Position numbers and translations under genes: made by a program. Positions 45,927 to 55,658 of a stretch of DNA of 64,000 nucleotides are shown here, piece after piece. The notes below the pieces were generated by a model. The model was not told the origin of the DNA and did no database searches. It saw only the letters and a program-made list of their open reading frames with translations. The DNA is from Desulfitibacter alkalitolerans DSM 16504. GTDB lineage: Bacteria; Bacillota; DSM-16504; Desulfitibacterales; Desulfitibacteraceae. The stretch covers positions 120,381 through 184,380 of the forward strand of contig NZ_KK211106.1 of NCBI RefSeq assembly GCF_000620305.1, written 5' to 3'. Every line of letters begins with the position of its first letter. Positions within the stretch are counted from its first letter, which is position 1.

Positions 45927-47894
45927 ATGGGGAGAAAGATTTATCTAGAGAACAGGTCTAGGGATGAAGCACTGCAAAATTTAATTGAAGAATTAGAACT
46001 GACCAATTTTTTTGTGCAGGAGGATGAGGAGATTTTAGTTGATGAAAGTCTCGGCAGAATCACTTCCCAGCCCGTATATGCCAGGGTTTCAACCCCCCAT
46101 TATCGTGCTTCTGCTATGGATGGAGTAGCAGTTATTGCGTCAAAAACATTTGGTGCGGCAGAAACAAATCCTGTTACTTTAAAACTTGGAGCTGATGGGG
46201 TAGTTGTGGATACAGGAGATCCCATTCCAGATGAATTTGATGCGGTAATAATGATAGAACATGTAAATTTTATAGATGACAACAGGTTCCAGATTATTGC
46301 CCCGGCCTTTCCCTGGCAGCATGTTAGAGCAATTGGGGAGGATATGGTAAAGCAGGAGATGCTTTTACCCTCAAACCATGGGATAAGGCCTTATGATGTT
46401 GGAGCAATGGTAGCTGCCAATGTTGACAGGGTTAGGGTAAAAATTAAACCAGTGGTAGGTATTATCCCAACGGGAGACGAGTTGGTTGAGCCAGGGACCC
46501 AGCTAAAGCCGGGAGACATAGTTGAGTTTAACAGCAGGGTAATGTCTGGTCTTGTTGTCCAGTGGCACGGAAGGGCTGAAGTTTTTCCTATTATACCTGA
46601 TAAATATGACAAAATTAAAGAGGTGGTTATTCAGGCCCTGGATAAATGCCATATTGTGGTGATAAATGCCGGGTCATCGGCAGGTCGGGATGATTATACC
46701 TCCTCGATTATTGAGGAACTGGGAAGGGTATATACCCATGGAATTGCTATTAAACCAGGCAAACCAGTTGTCCTTGGTATAGCTTCCGGAAGGCCTGTAA
46801 TAGGTATTCCAGGCTATCCAGTTTCATCGGCACTTACCTTTGAGCTGTTTGTTAAGCCGTTAATATACAGGAAGCTGGGAACTGAAATGAAGGAGAGACA
46901 AAAGGTAAAGGTGACGGTAGCTAAACCCCTTTATTCAACCCTTGGTATGGAGGAAATGATAAGGGTGAAGATAGGCAGGGTTGGAGAAAGGCTGGTGGCA
47001 GCACCCCTGGAAAGAGGTGCAGGTGTAATGATGTCTTTGGTAAGGGCAGATGGTATTTTAAGGGTGCCTCGTTTATCTGAGGGTATAGAGGTTGATATTC
47101 CTGTTGAAGCAGAGCTACTAAAGCCTTTGGGAGTAATAGAAAAAGCTGTCTTAATGTGTGGAAGTCATGACTTAACACTAGATGTGGTTAACGATTTATT
47201 TCACAAATTTTATCCTGGGTATTCACTTTCATCCAGCCATGTAGGCAGCCTGGGGGGCATTTCGGCCTTAAAGCGCGGAGAGGCCCATTCGGCCGGCATG
47301 CATTTGCTTGATCCAGAAACAGGAGAATACAATGTATCATATGTAAAAAGACTTTTGCCAGATGAGGAGGTTCTGCTGGTGAATCTGGTTTATCGTCAGC
47401 AGGGTTTAATGGTAGCCAAGGGCAATCCCCTTAAAATCAGGGGATTAGAAGCCTTAACTGAACCTAATATCAAGTTCATTAATCGGCAAAAGGGTGCAGG
47501 AACCAGAATACTGCTGGATTACCTACTTGCAAAGGAAGGTATTAAAGAAAGCCAGATCTCTGGATACAGAAAGGAAGAGTACAATCACCTGGCAGTTGCG
47601 GCAGCTATTGCAGCAAATACGGCCCATGTGGGCATGGGGATAATGGCAGCTGCACAAGCCCTGGATCTGGACTTTGTTCCCCTTATAGAGGAGCGATATG
47701 ACATCTGTATACCCAAGGTATTCTTGAAGGATGAAAGGATAAAGAAGCTGCTGCATATTATCTGCAGTGAAGAATTTAAAGAACAAGTAAGCAAACTGGG
47801 AGGGTATGGAACAAAACAAACAGGAAAAATAGTATGGTCTAGTTTCCCTGTGGAGGAGGGGATGTTATGCGAGATCAATTTGCAAGAAATATAG
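45927..47894 (+). CDS. MoeA fused to a periplasmic-binding-protein-like (LysR-substrate type) domain
   Basis: A protein of about 655 residues. Residues 1-405 are a second MoeA (STPHYRASAMDGVAV, GIAIKPGKPVVLG, GIPGYPVSSALTF). Residues 425-655 form a type 2 periplasmic-binding fold (SLGGISALKRGEAHSAGMHLLDPETG, NRQKGAGTRILLDYLL), as in ModE-associated regulators. The fused domain may bind an oxyanion or pterin to select the metal. ATG 45927 follows AGGTG; a GTG at 45918 overlaps the preceding stop. Confidence 0.9.
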   Translation: MGRKIYLENRSRDEALQNLIEELELTNFFVQEDEEILVDESLGRITSQPVYARVSTPHYRASAMDGVAVIASKTFGAAETNPVTLKLGADGVVVDTGDPIPDEFDAVIMIEHVNFIDDNRFQIIAPAFPWQHVRAIGEDMVKQEMLLPSNHGIRPYDVGAMVAANVDRVRVKIKPVVGIIPTGDELVEPGTQLKPGDIVEFNSRVMSGLVVQWHGRAEVFPIIPDKYDKIKEVVIQALDKCHIVVINAGSSAGRDDYTSSIIEELGRVYTHGIAIKPGKPVVLGIASGRPVIGIPGYPVSSALTFELFVKPLIYRKLGTEMKERQKVKVTVAKPLYSTLGMEEMIRVKIGRVGERLVAAPLERGAGVMMSLVRADGILRVPRLSEGIEVDIPVEAELLKPLGVIEKAVLMCGSHDLTLDVVNDLFHKFYPGYSLSSSHVGSLGGISALKRGEAHSAGMHLLDPETGEYNVSYVKRLLPDEEVLLVNLVYRQQGLMVAKGNPLKIRGLEALTEPNIKFINRQKGAGTRILLDYLLAKEGIKESQISGYRKEEYNHLAVAAAIAANTAHVGMGIMAAAQALDLDFVPLIEERYDICIPKVFLKDERIKKLLHIICSEEFKEQVSKLGGYGTKQTGKIVWSSFPVEEGMLCEINLQEI

Positions 47895-48841
47895 ATTATT
47901 TACGACTTAGTGTAACTGATAGATGTAATCTGCGTTGTCTCTACTGCATGCCCGAGGAAGGAGTCAGCCTTAAAAAGCATGAGGAAATACTTACCTTGGA
48001 AGAACTCCATTTAATTTCTCAAGCAGCTGTTTCCATGGGCATAAAAAAAATCAGGCTGACAGGAGGAGAGCCTTTAGTTAGAAAGGGTATTGTGGATCTT
48101 GTTGCAATGATAAAAGGGATTAGCGGTTTAGAGGAGCTTAGTCTAACTACCAATGGAACCCTGTTAAAATCACTTGGCCCTGCCTTGAAAAAGGCTGGCC
48201 TGGATAGAATTAACATTTCACTGGACACCCTTGATGCACAAAAGTATCAGCAGATTACCAGGGGTGGAGATGTAAACCAGGTTTTAGACGGTATTGATGT
48301 GGCATTGGAATTAGGCCTTGAGCCTGTAAAAATAAACTGTGTTTTAGTAGATGGTTTTAATAATGATGAGATTCACAAATTTGTCTTATTGGCAGAAGGC
48401 AAACCACTCCATATTAGATTTATTGAGTTAATGCCCATTGGAGAAGGTCAGAAGAAGCAGGATGGCTATTTGCCCCTTGAGCCTTTAAAAAAACAGCTCA
48501 TAGAGGCCTATGGTCTGCTGCCATCATCAAAGGTGAAGGCCAATGGACCTGCTGATCAATTTGTACTGCCAGGAGGTAAAGGTACTATTGGTTTCATTGG
48601 TGCGGTAACCAATCATTTTTGCCATAAATGCAACAGACTCAGGGTGACTGCAGATGGCAAAATTAAACCATGCCTTGATAGTGGTTTTGAGGTGGATTTA
48701 ATAGGCGTATTAAGGGGGAAAGGCTCCCAGAAAGCATTAAGAGATGTGTTTTTGGAGGCAATTAATGCAAAACCCTCAGGTCACAACATGAACCTATGGG
48801 AATATGGCCAGAACAGGTTAATGTCCCAGATTGGAGGTTAG
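47867..48841 (+). CDS. moaA: GTP 3',8-cyclase MoaA
   Basis: This 324-residue radical SAM enzyme starts molybdopterin synthesis from GTP. The N-terminal cluster motif is CNLRCLYC and the C-terminal cluster cysteines lie in [20 protein letters not shown]. It ends in the Gly-Gly tail needed for catalysis (SQIGG). It overlaps the previous gene by 28 bases. Confidence 0.96.
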   Translation: MRDQFARNIDYLRLSVTDRCNLRCLYCMPEEGVSLKKHEEILTLEELHLISQAAVSMGIKKIRLTGGEPLVRKGIVDLVAMIKGISGLEELSLTTNGTLLKSLGPALKKAGLDRINISLDTLDAQKYQQITRGGDVNQVLDGIDVALELGLEPVKINCVLVDGFNNDEIHKFVLLAEGKPLHIRFIELMPIGEGQKKQDGYLPLEPLKKQLIEAYGLLPSSKVKANGPADQFVLPGGKGTIGFIGAVTNHFCHKCNRLRVTADGKIKPCLDSGFEVDLIGVLRGKGSQKALRDVFLEAINAKPSGHNMNLWEYGQNRLMSQIGG

Positions 48842-48842
48842 G

Positions 48843-49334
48843 ATGGAAGGTTTAACCCATTTTGACAAGACTGGAAATGCTATCATGGTGGATGTATCTG
48901 GTAAGAACCCAACTGCGCGAACGGCGACAGCCCAGGGAAGAATATCCATGAAGCAGGAAACTCTAAGGACTATCGAAGAAGGCAAAATTGGCAAAGGGGA
49001 TGTTTTAGGTGTGGCCAGGGTAGCAGGAATAATGGCTGCAAAAAAAACCTCAGAACTCATACCAATGTGTCATCCCCTTATGCTTACCAAATGCAGTGTG
49101 GATTTTGATTTTGAAAAAGACAGTAATTCAATAAAGATCATGGCAACAGTAAAAACAATGGGACAGACTGGTGTCGAAATGGAGGCCCTTACAGCTGCTT
49201 CTGCTGCAGCATTGACAATATATGATATGTGTAAGGCCATAGATAAGGACATGGTTATTGGTGATATTTGTCTGCTTGAAAAAACGGGAGGCAAAAGCGG
49301 AACCTATATACGACATACCATCTCAGGCACCTGA
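48843..49334 (+). CDS. moaC: Cyclic pyranopterin monophosphate synthase MoaC
   Basis: This 163-residue partner of MoaA makes c[32 protein letters not shown] and [20 protein letters not shown] are family motifs. ATG 48843 follows GGAGG at 5 bases, one base after the moaA stop. Confidence 0.96.
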   Translation: MEGLTHFDKTGNAIMVDVSGKNPTARTATAQGRISMKQETLRTIEEGKIGKGDVLGVARVAGIMAAKKTSELIPMCHPLMLTKCSVDFDFEKDSNSIKIMATVKTMGQTGVEMEALTAASAAALTIYDMCKAIDKDMVIGDICLLEKTGGKSGTYIRHTISGT

Positions 49335-49371
49335 CATGGATATGAGACATGGGATATTGGAGGTGGATTAT

Positions 49372-50289
49372 TTGGCAAAGGTAGTTGCTGTTTGTGTTTC
49401 GGAAAAAAAGGGTCAAAGAAAGACCAATGTAGATGAAGGAACCTTGATTGCAGGAAGGGGCCTGGAAAGTGATGCCCACGCAGGAGACTGGCACAGGCAG
49501 GTTAGTCTCCTTGCCCTTGAGAGTATTGAAAAGATGCAGCGCATGGGTCTTGATGTGGGTCCAGGAGACTTTGCTGAAAATATCACTACCCAGGGAATAG
49601 ATCTATTGGCATTGCCTGTTGGTTCTAGATTTAAAATTGGCAGCGAGGCCTTGCTCAGGGTAACCCAGATAGGTAAGGAGTGCCATACAAGATGCGCCAT
49701 TTATCACCAGGCAGGGGATTGTGTCATGCCAAAGGAAGGAATATTTGCAGAGGTGTTGATAGGTGGTGAAATCAAAGTAGAAGATGAAATTACTGTAGTT
49801 CCGGGATATAGGCTTGGCATCATTACGGCCAGTGATAAAGGTGCCAGGGGTGAGAGAGAAGACAAAAGCGGAGAGGTTATCATGGAAAAACTAAAGGGCC
49901 TTGCTGATGTGGTTGATTATAGGATAGTTCCTGATGAGAAGGAGGATCTGGAAAAGGCACTTAAGGAAATGGCAGATGAAATAAAGGTGGACTTAATTCT
50001 TACTACTGGAGGTACTGGTTTTAGCCTAAGAGACATAACTCCAGAAGTAACTTTATCTCTATGTGACAGAGCAGTTCCAGGCATACCTGAGGCAATGAGG
50101 GCTGCCAGCTATAAAATAACCCCAATGGCCATGCTTTCAAGGGCTGCGGCAGGAATTAGAAAGCAAACCCTGATTATCAATTTACCAGGCAGCCCAAAGG
50201 CTGTTTCTGAATGTCTGGATGTGGTGCTGCCAGTATTAGGTCATGGGCTGGAGATTTTAACCGGCAAGGGCTCAGAGTGTGCAAGGTGA
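49372..50289 (+). CDS. MOSC domain-MogA/MoaB fusion protein
   Basis: A protein of about 305 residues. Residues 1-145 form a MOSC domain with the conserved cysteine in GKECHTRCAIY. Residues 148-305 form a MogA/MoaB molybdopterin adenylyltransferase domain (GIITASDKGARGEREDKSG, LTTGGTGFSLRDITPE). TTG 49372 has GGAGGTG at 6 bases and gives the typical MAKVVAVCVS start. The frame is open back to 49258 but that stretch overlaps moaC in another frame. Confidence 0.88.
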   Translation: MAKVVAVCVSEKKGQRKTNVDEGTLIAGRGLESDAHAGDWHRQVSLLALESIEKMQRMGLDVGPGDFAENITTQGIDLLALPVGSRFKIGSEALLRVTQIGKECHTRCAIYHQAGDCVMPKEGIFAEVLIGGEIKVEDEITVVPGYRLGIITASDKGARGEREDKSGEVIMEKLKGLADVVDYRIVPDEKEDLEKALKEMADEIKVDLILTTGGTGFSLRDITPEVTLSLCDRAVPGIPEAMRAASYKITPMAMLSRAAAGIRKQTLIINLPGSPKAVSECLDVVLPVLGHGLEILTGKGSECAR

Positions 50290-50311
50290 CTACGAACAAA
50301 TAAGAATAGGT

Positions 50312-50347
50312 AAAGACACTCAAACTAGAGTTGGGTGTCTTTTTTTC
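50312..50347 (+). terminator. Terminator of the Moco operon
   Basis: GACACTCAA (50315-50323) pairs with TTGGGTGTC (50331-50339, one G-U), followed by TTTTTTTCTCTTT. Confidence 0.88.
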
Positions 50348-50543
50348 TCTTTAAATAAAACAAAAAACATTTAAAAAAATACTTAGTATAGAAGGAAATA
50401 ACAATAATAAGTAGAAGTAATACATATAAAAAGTTCACTTTTACATTATTATTAAAAACATATAAAATGCCAATCAATTTAGCAGTAGATACTTAGTATA
50501 ATAGAAATGTCATAATAGAATAATTTGCTGGGAGGGAAGGTGC

Positions 50544-51626
50544 GTGTTTAAGAGATCTTTAATATTAATTATCATGGCAGTTGCAATTTTCTCATTAATT
50601 CTAGGCTGTGATAAAGAACCAGGGGCAGTTATTGATGATGAAAAAAAGGAATATCATGATGTATTAATGGAATTGGTTAAAAGTACTAATAAATTTATTG
50701 CAAATAGGGAAGTGCCTGTATTTAGTGCGAGCGAAATTTTTGAAAAAGTAATAATGAGACCTGACCCAGATTACTATATTGTAGATTTAAGAGAATCAGA
50801 GGATTTTTTGGCAGGAAGCATACAAGGTGCAGTTAATATACCTTACAACACAACCTGGATGCCAGAGCAGATAGAGAAACTACCAAGAGATAAACTGATA
50901 ATCTTGGTTGGTTATACTGGCGCAGAAGCTAGTCAAACGGCAGCCTTTTGGGGAATGTTGGGGTTTGATGTGGGAGTTATGAACAACGGTATGCTTGGCT
51001 GGATAAATGAAACTCCTGAAGTATGTGAATTGGGAGATAATCCTGTTGTTACAACCCCAACAGGATTAAACCAGACATTTTCTCTGCCGGTTATTGAGGT
51101 TAGTGGACATTTATCTTTAAATGAAGTGCTAATATTAAAAAATGAAAGTATTTTTCAAAATAACAGAGCTGGTGGTTTATCTGGAACCCAAGTTTACGAG
51201 AAAAATTTAGAGGAACAGCAGAGCTATTTTATTTTAGATGTACGACAAAGAGAGCACTACTTGTCAGGTCACATAGAAGGTGCTGTTAATATTCCCTATG
51301 GCTTACTAGGTATAGTTTCAGAACTGCAAAAGCTGCCAACGGATGAACAAATTATTGTTGTATGCTATTCAGGGCACCTTGCAAACATGGCGGCAAGGCT
51401 GTTAAATCAACTTGGTTATAATGCAATTGCTATGACCTATGGAATGAGTGATTGGACAACTCAGGTTGAGGTTATTGGGCTGCAGCCTGTACGTTGCGCT
51501 TGGGTTTCTTGTTATGGTGATGCTAATTTTGAGAGGGGCTTTCCTGTAGAAAAGGTAGAATGTGATTGGGGTAATCTGCCAACGGTAGTTACCAGGATTA
51601 ATGTTTTAGATACAGGCGCTGGATGA
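50544..51626 (+). CDS. Two-domain rhodanese lipoprotein
   Basis: A protein of 360 residues with a lipoprotein signal ending in ILGC22. Two rhodanese domains follow. In the first (about 70-150) the active-site cysteine position reads VG123YTGAE, so it is probably inactive. The second (about 230-310) has VVC274YSGHLAN. A C-terminal tail contains three cysteines (RCAWVSCYGD and VEC). GTG 50544 follows GGGAGGGAAGG. It lies just before the exported molybdoenzyme operon and could carry sulfane sulfur for it. Confidence 0.85.
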   Translation: MFKRSLILIIMAVAIFSLILGCDKEPGAVIDDEKKEYHDVLMELVKSTNKFIANREVPVFSASEIFEKVIMRPDPDYYIVDLRESEDFLAGSIQGAVNIPYNTTWMPEQIEKLPRDKLIILVGYTGAEASQTAAFWGMLGFDVGVMNNGMLGWINETPEVCELGDNPVVTTPTGLNQTFSLPVIEVSGHLSLNEVLILKNESIFQNNRAGGLSGTQVYEKNLEEQQSYFILDVRQREHYLSGHIEGAVNIPYGLLGIVSELQKLPTDEQIIVVCYSGHLANMAARLLNQLGYNAIAMTYGMSDWTTQVEVIGLQPVRCAWVSCYGDANFERGFPVEKVECDWGNLPTVVTRINVLDTGAG

Positions 51627-51639
51627 AGCTGATTTTTAA

Positions 51640-51656
51640 AGTCCCCGTGAGGGACT
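51640..51656. other. Small GC hairpin after rhodanese gene
   Basis: AGTCCC (51640-51645) and GGGACT (51651-51656) form a perfect stem around CGTGA, with A/T-rich flanks. It may be a weak terminator or mRNA boundary. Confidence 0.45.
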
Positions 51657-51730
51657 AAAATAACTGAAAAATTGTTAAATATAGTTAAAAGAAGGCCTAT
51701 AAATAAAGTCTTACTTTAAAGAGAGGAGTC

Positions 51731-53938
51731 ATGAAAGTGAAACAGATCAAAAGGCGGACTTTTTTGAAAATGGCAGCAGCTGCAGGTGCCATAAGTATAC
51801 TGCCCATTCATTTTAGTCTAAGGGAGTTTTCCAGGGCTGCTGAGAACTCACCTATAAAAAGAATTCCAACCCTGTGTAATGGCTGTTCTAATATGTGCGG
51901 AATGTATGTCTATGTTAAAAATGGTCGGATATGGAAAACAGAGGGGCACCCTATACATATGAAAAGCAGAGGCAGAATATGTGCAAGGGGGCATGGCATG
52001 GTAATAGATGTGTACAATCCTGATAGGGTAACCCAACCAATGAAGCGAATTGGTGAAATGGAATTTGAACCAATTTCATGGGAACAAGCTTTTAAAGAAA
52101 TTGGAGAGAAGCTTAACAGTGTTATTGAACAGTATGGTGGCGATTCTTTCGTTTGGATGGAACATGGTGTAAGGGGAAAACACTACGCAGATATTTTGTT
52201 AGAATTTCTAGGTTCACCAAACTATATTACACATTACGCAACGTGTTTTACATCAAAAACCAATGTATGGCCCAAAATGGTGGGAACGAATCTTTATGGA
52301 GATCATGAGAATACCAAATACATGCTTTTCGTAGGTCGGAATTTTGCTGGGGGAATTATTCCAAATGGCATGAATCAAATTGTCAAGGCTAAAGAAAAGG
52401 GCGCAAAACTTGTGGTTGTAGATCCCAGGCATTGTGAGCTTGCCATATTAGCGGATGAATGGATACCTATTCGTCCTGGTACTGATTTAGCATTCTTTTT
52501 GGCAATTGCTAATACCCTAATAACTGAAAGACTTTATGATAGGCAATTTGTTGCAAATTATGTCGAAGGTTTCGATGAATTCTGGCAGGCAAATAAACTT
52601 TGTACTCCAGAATGGGCGGAAGAAATTACTGACGTACCTGCCGATAAAATTAGACAGACGGCAAGAGATATGGCTAAAGCAGCGCCTAGAGCTTTTTTGG
52701 AAACAGGTTATCATGGACTAAATGCACACTATATAAATAGTGTTCAACAGGCTCAAATGAATGTTGTTATTAATGCTCTGTTGGGCAACATGTTTAAAAA
52801 AGGTGGCCTGTTGCCTTCAGCGGAGATTACCTTAGGGTCGTTAGATGTGGAAAAGCCGCCAGAAAAGGAAAAAGGTCCCAGGGTAGATGGGGCTGGTGAA
52901 GCAGGGAAATATGCGACAGTAGAAGCAGGCAGGGGTATACCTCAATTAGTGCCCCAATTGGTGGATGAAGGCAAGGTTAAGGCTCTTTTTATTTACCATT
53001 ATAATCCATTAAGAACCGGACCAGATCCTGAATACCAAAAGAAAATGAAAAAGGCAGACCTTGTTGTTTCCATACCTATTGATTGGAATGAAACATCCCT
53101 TTATGTTGCTGATTATATTCTGCCTGAAAGCTACTTTTTAGAAAGAACCGAAAGACCCCTTTTATGTCATGGACATATAACTCATCCTTATCCTCAGGTG
53201 GCCTGGAGGCAGAAAGTCATTGAGCCAGTTCATGACACCAGGCCACTTCTTGATATTCTTAAGGGTATTGCTGCTGAAATAGGTGCCATGGAATACTTTG
53301 ATTTTACAGTTGAGCAGGAGGCTGCTGCAATGATAGAACCTCTTGGGATATCACTTGATAGGCTTAAGGATGCAGGATGTTTGGAATTTCCAGCAAGTGT
53401 AGAAGAAGGCATGCCAAAGATTAGGGGTAATCCTGCCCTGCGTACACCATCTGGAAAGGTAGAGTTTTCAGTGGGAATTTACAAAGTTAATGGATTCTCA
53501 GGAGTGCCAAGGTGGATACCTCCTAAGGTAAATCCTGTTCATGAGGACGAATTTCGTCTAATCCATGGCAAACAACCCTGGCATTCTCACCACGTTACAA
53601 GCAACAACCCTTACTTAATGGCCATAACAGAAGACTATAATGGTACTTGGATATGGATGAATAGATCCAGAGCTGAAAAATTAGGCATAAAAAATGGTGA
53701 CTTAATTACAATTGAATCAGAAAAGGCAAAAAAACAGATTAATGTGAAAGTAACAGAACTGCTTCATCCTGATTGTGTATGGGTTCCATCTGCCTATGGC
53801 GGTTTTTCCAAGAAGGCAAGGACAGCATATGGAGTCGGGTTAAATTATAATGATTTTCTTCCAGCAATGGTTGAGCCCATAGCTGGTAGTGTTATGGGTC
53901 AGGAAGTAATAGTTAAGGTTCGAAAGGGGGGTGTTTAA
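51731..53938 (+). CDS. Tat-exported molybdopterin oxidoreductase (PsrA/PhsA-like)
   Basis: A protein of 735 residues in the DMSO reductase family. The Tat signal is KR-RTFLKMAAAAGA (twin arginine near residues 8-9). The [4Fe-4S] ligands are CNGCSNMC and ICARG. A cysteine in the HYATCFTS region is the likely Mo ligand. Sequence and operon (Fe-S subunit, NrfD, TorD) fit the polysulfide/thiosulfate reductase branch. The flanking rhodaneses support a sulfur substrate, but the exact acceptor is inferred. Confidence 0.88.
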   Translation: MKVKQIKRRTFLKMAAAAGAISILPIHFSLREFSRAAENSPIKRIPTLCNGCSNMCGMYVYVKNGRIWKTEGHPIHMKSRGRICARGHGMVIDVYNPDRVTQPMKRIGEMEFEPISWEQAFKEIGEKLNSVIEQYGGDSFVWMEHGVRGKHYADILLEFLGSPNYITHYATCFTSKTNVWPKMVGTNLYGDHENTKYMLFVGRNFAGGIIPNGMNQIVKAKEKGAKLVVVDPRHCELAILADEWIPIRPGTDLAFFLAIANTLITERLYDRQFVANYVEGFDEFWQANKLCTPEWAEEITDVPADKIRQTARDMAKAAPRAFLETGYHGLNAHYINSVQQAQMNVVINALLGNMFKKGGLLPSAEITLGSLDVEKPPEKEKGPRVDGAGEAGKYATVEAGRGIPQLVPQLVDEGKVKALFIYHYNPLRTGPDPEYQKKMKKADLVVSIPIDWNETSLYVADYILPESYFLERTERPLLCHGHITHPYPQVAWRQKVIEPVHDTRPLLDILKGIAAEIGAMEYFDFTVEQEAAAMIEPLGISLDRLKDAGCLEFPASVEEGMPKIRGNPALRTPSGKVEFSVGIYKVNGFSGVPRWIPPKVNPVHEDEFRLIHGKQPWHSHHVTSNNPYLMAITEDYNGTWIWMNRSRAEKLGIKNGDLITIESEKAKKQINVKVTELLHPDCVWVPSAYGGFSKKARTAYGVGLNYNDFLPAMVEPIAGSVMGQEVIVKVRKGGV

Positions 53939-54480
53939 TGGCTAAATTTTCCATGCTGATAGACCCTTCCAGATGTACTGGATGCGGTGCCTGCAGAATT
54001 GCATGTCAAATGCAGTGGCAGCTACCGCCTGACATGGCTTTTAACAGGTTAGAGTATAGAGAAAGGGGTTCCTATCCTAATGTACGGCAGGAAATAGTGC
54101 CTGTACAGTGTCAACACTGTGATAATCCTCCATGTTTACACGTTTGTCCTACAAGGGCTACCTATAAAAGATCAGATGGGATTGTCCTGGTGGACCATAA
54201 GAAGTGTATCGGCTGCAAATATTGTATGGTTGCCTGCCCATATGGGGTCAGAACCATGGACAAAGAAAAACATGTGCCAGAAAAATGTAAATTTTGTGCA
54301 GATTATGTGGTAAAAGGTGAAAAGCCTCCCTGTGTCAGCACGTGTATGAATGAAGTAAGGGTGTTTGGCGATGTTGAAGATAAAAACAGTAGAATCAGCA
54401 GTCTCTTGGCAAAGAGAAGCTTATATCAGCTCATACCAGAAAAGGGTACACAACCTAGAATTTATTACGTGAAAAAGTAG
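53938..54480 (+). CDS. 4Fe-4S electron-transfer subunit (PsrB/PhsB-like)
   Basis: A 180-residue protein with four ferredoxin-type cysteine clusters: CTGCGACRIACQ, CQHCDNPPCLHVCP, CIGCKYCMVACP and CKFCADYV with CVSTC. It passes electrons between the membrane subunit and the Mo subunit. Its ATG overlaps the preceding stop. Confidence 0.93.
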   Translation: MAKFSMLIDPSRCTGCGACRIACQMQWQLPPDMAFNRLEYRERGSYPNVRQEIVPVQCQHCDNPPCLHVCPTRATYKRSDGIVLVDHKKCIGCKYCMVACPYGVRTMDKEKHVPEKCKFCADYVVKGEKPPCVSTCMNEVRVFGDVEDKNSRISSLLAKRSLYQLIPEKGTQPRIYYVKK

Positions 54481-54497
54481 GAAAGGTGGTGAGGTAT

Positions 54498-55658
54498 GTG
54501 ACCAATCAAAGATTAATAAAAACTATTTCTATAATTTTGATTTGTGTAGGTTTAATTGGTGCCTTGACTATACTAATATATGGCGAAAAGTATCAGGGTG
54601 TAAGTGACATGGTGCCTTGGGGTTCGCTAATTTCTATTTATATATTTTTTGCCGCTTCTAGTGTGGGTTTGACCCTTATAGCTTCTCTTTGGTATATATT
54701 TAAAATACCTGCCTTCAAGGTTCTCACAAAAAGGGCTCTGGTACTAGCAATAATTTCAGTTGTACTTGGGTTTATTGCCATTGGCCTTGAACTGGGTAAT
54801 CCTCTAAATATGATATGGTTAATATTTTCGCCAAATATAACATCTGGGATATGGTGGATGGGTACTTTATATGTTCTTTACCTTGGATTTAGAATGTTGA
54901 CTGTTTATTTTCTGTACAAAAATCATGAGGCGCGGGTGGTGCTTTTTAGTAGAATCACTGTGGCTGCAGGTATACTTGCAGTAAGTAATCTAGGTGCAGT
55001 TTTTGGAAATCTTCATGCAAGGCCTTTTTGGCAGGGAACTGCCATGCCCATATATTTCATGATTGTCGCTTTACTATCTGGTGCTGCAATTATGGCCATA
55101 ACATATTACCTTGTAGAAAAATTTAAGCCTGAAGGAGACGGCGGGGAGTCAATAGTTCCTATTCTGGGGAAAGTGCTGCTGGTATCCATTGCTGTTACAG
55201 GCTTCTATAAATTCTGGAATATGATTAGCTATCTTTATGGTCAGGTGCCAGGAAAATTTGAGGCGGCCATGGCTTTGTTGGCAGGCCCCTTAAGTTTTAG
55301 TTTTTGGGTACTGGAAGTTGGCCTGGCCCTGGTTATCCCGGCTATTATACTAGCCACTTCAGGCTTTGCTCCATTAAGGGTATTTGTTGCTTCTTCCATA
55401 CTACTTGTGGGAGTTTTCTTCATGCACGTTAATTTTATCACGGCGGGGCAGATAGTTCCCTTGGAAATAGTGCCAGGCCAAACTGAGATGATTTATCATT
55501 CATATGTAATGATGCCAGCAGAATGGGCAGTCTTTCTAGGAACAATAGGAGGGGGTTTACTTCTGGTCTTATGGGCAGAAAAGAAGTTTTTCTCTAAAGA
55601 TATTTTCCCTACAGTAATAAGTGAAAAAACACAAAAAGAGGTAACGGATAATGTTTAA
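54498..55658 (+). CDS. NrfD/PsrC-type membrane subunit
   Basis: A protein of about 386 residues with some nine to ten hydrophobic helices, e.g. LICVGLIGALTILIYG and the PWGSLISIYIFFAASSVG segment typical of NrfD. It anchors the complex and oxidises menaquinol. GTG 54498 is preferred because GGTGAGG lies just upstream; GTG codons at 54486 and 54489 are possible. Confidence 0.87.
   Translation: MTNQRLIKTISIILICVGLIGALTILIYGEKYQGVSDMVPWGSLISIYIFFAASSVGLTLIASLWYIFKIPAFKVLTKRALVLAIISVVLGFIAIGLELGNPLNMIWLIFSPNITSGIWWMGTLYVLYLGFRMLTVYFLYKNHEARVVLFSRITVAAGILAVSNLGAVFGNLHARPFWQGTAMPIYFMIVALLSGAAIMAITYYLVEKFKPEGDGGESIVPILGKVLLVSIAVTGFYKFWNMISYLYGQVPGKFEAAMALLAGPLSFSFWVLEVGLALVIPAIILATSGFAPLRVFVASSILLVGVFFMHVNFITAGQIVPLEIVPGQTEMIYHSYVMMPAEWAVFLGTIGGGLLLVLWAEKKFFSKDIFPTVISEKTQKEVTDNV

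Noticed and set aside
49258..49371. N-terminal extension of the MOSC-MogA protein
   Set aside because: It overlaps moaC in another frame, while TTG 49372 has an ideal GGAGGTG and matches family starts.
51640..51660. A CRISPR repeat (GTCCCCGTGAGGGAC followed by AAAA)
   Set aside because: Only one copy is present, with no spacers or cas genes; it is a simple hairpin.
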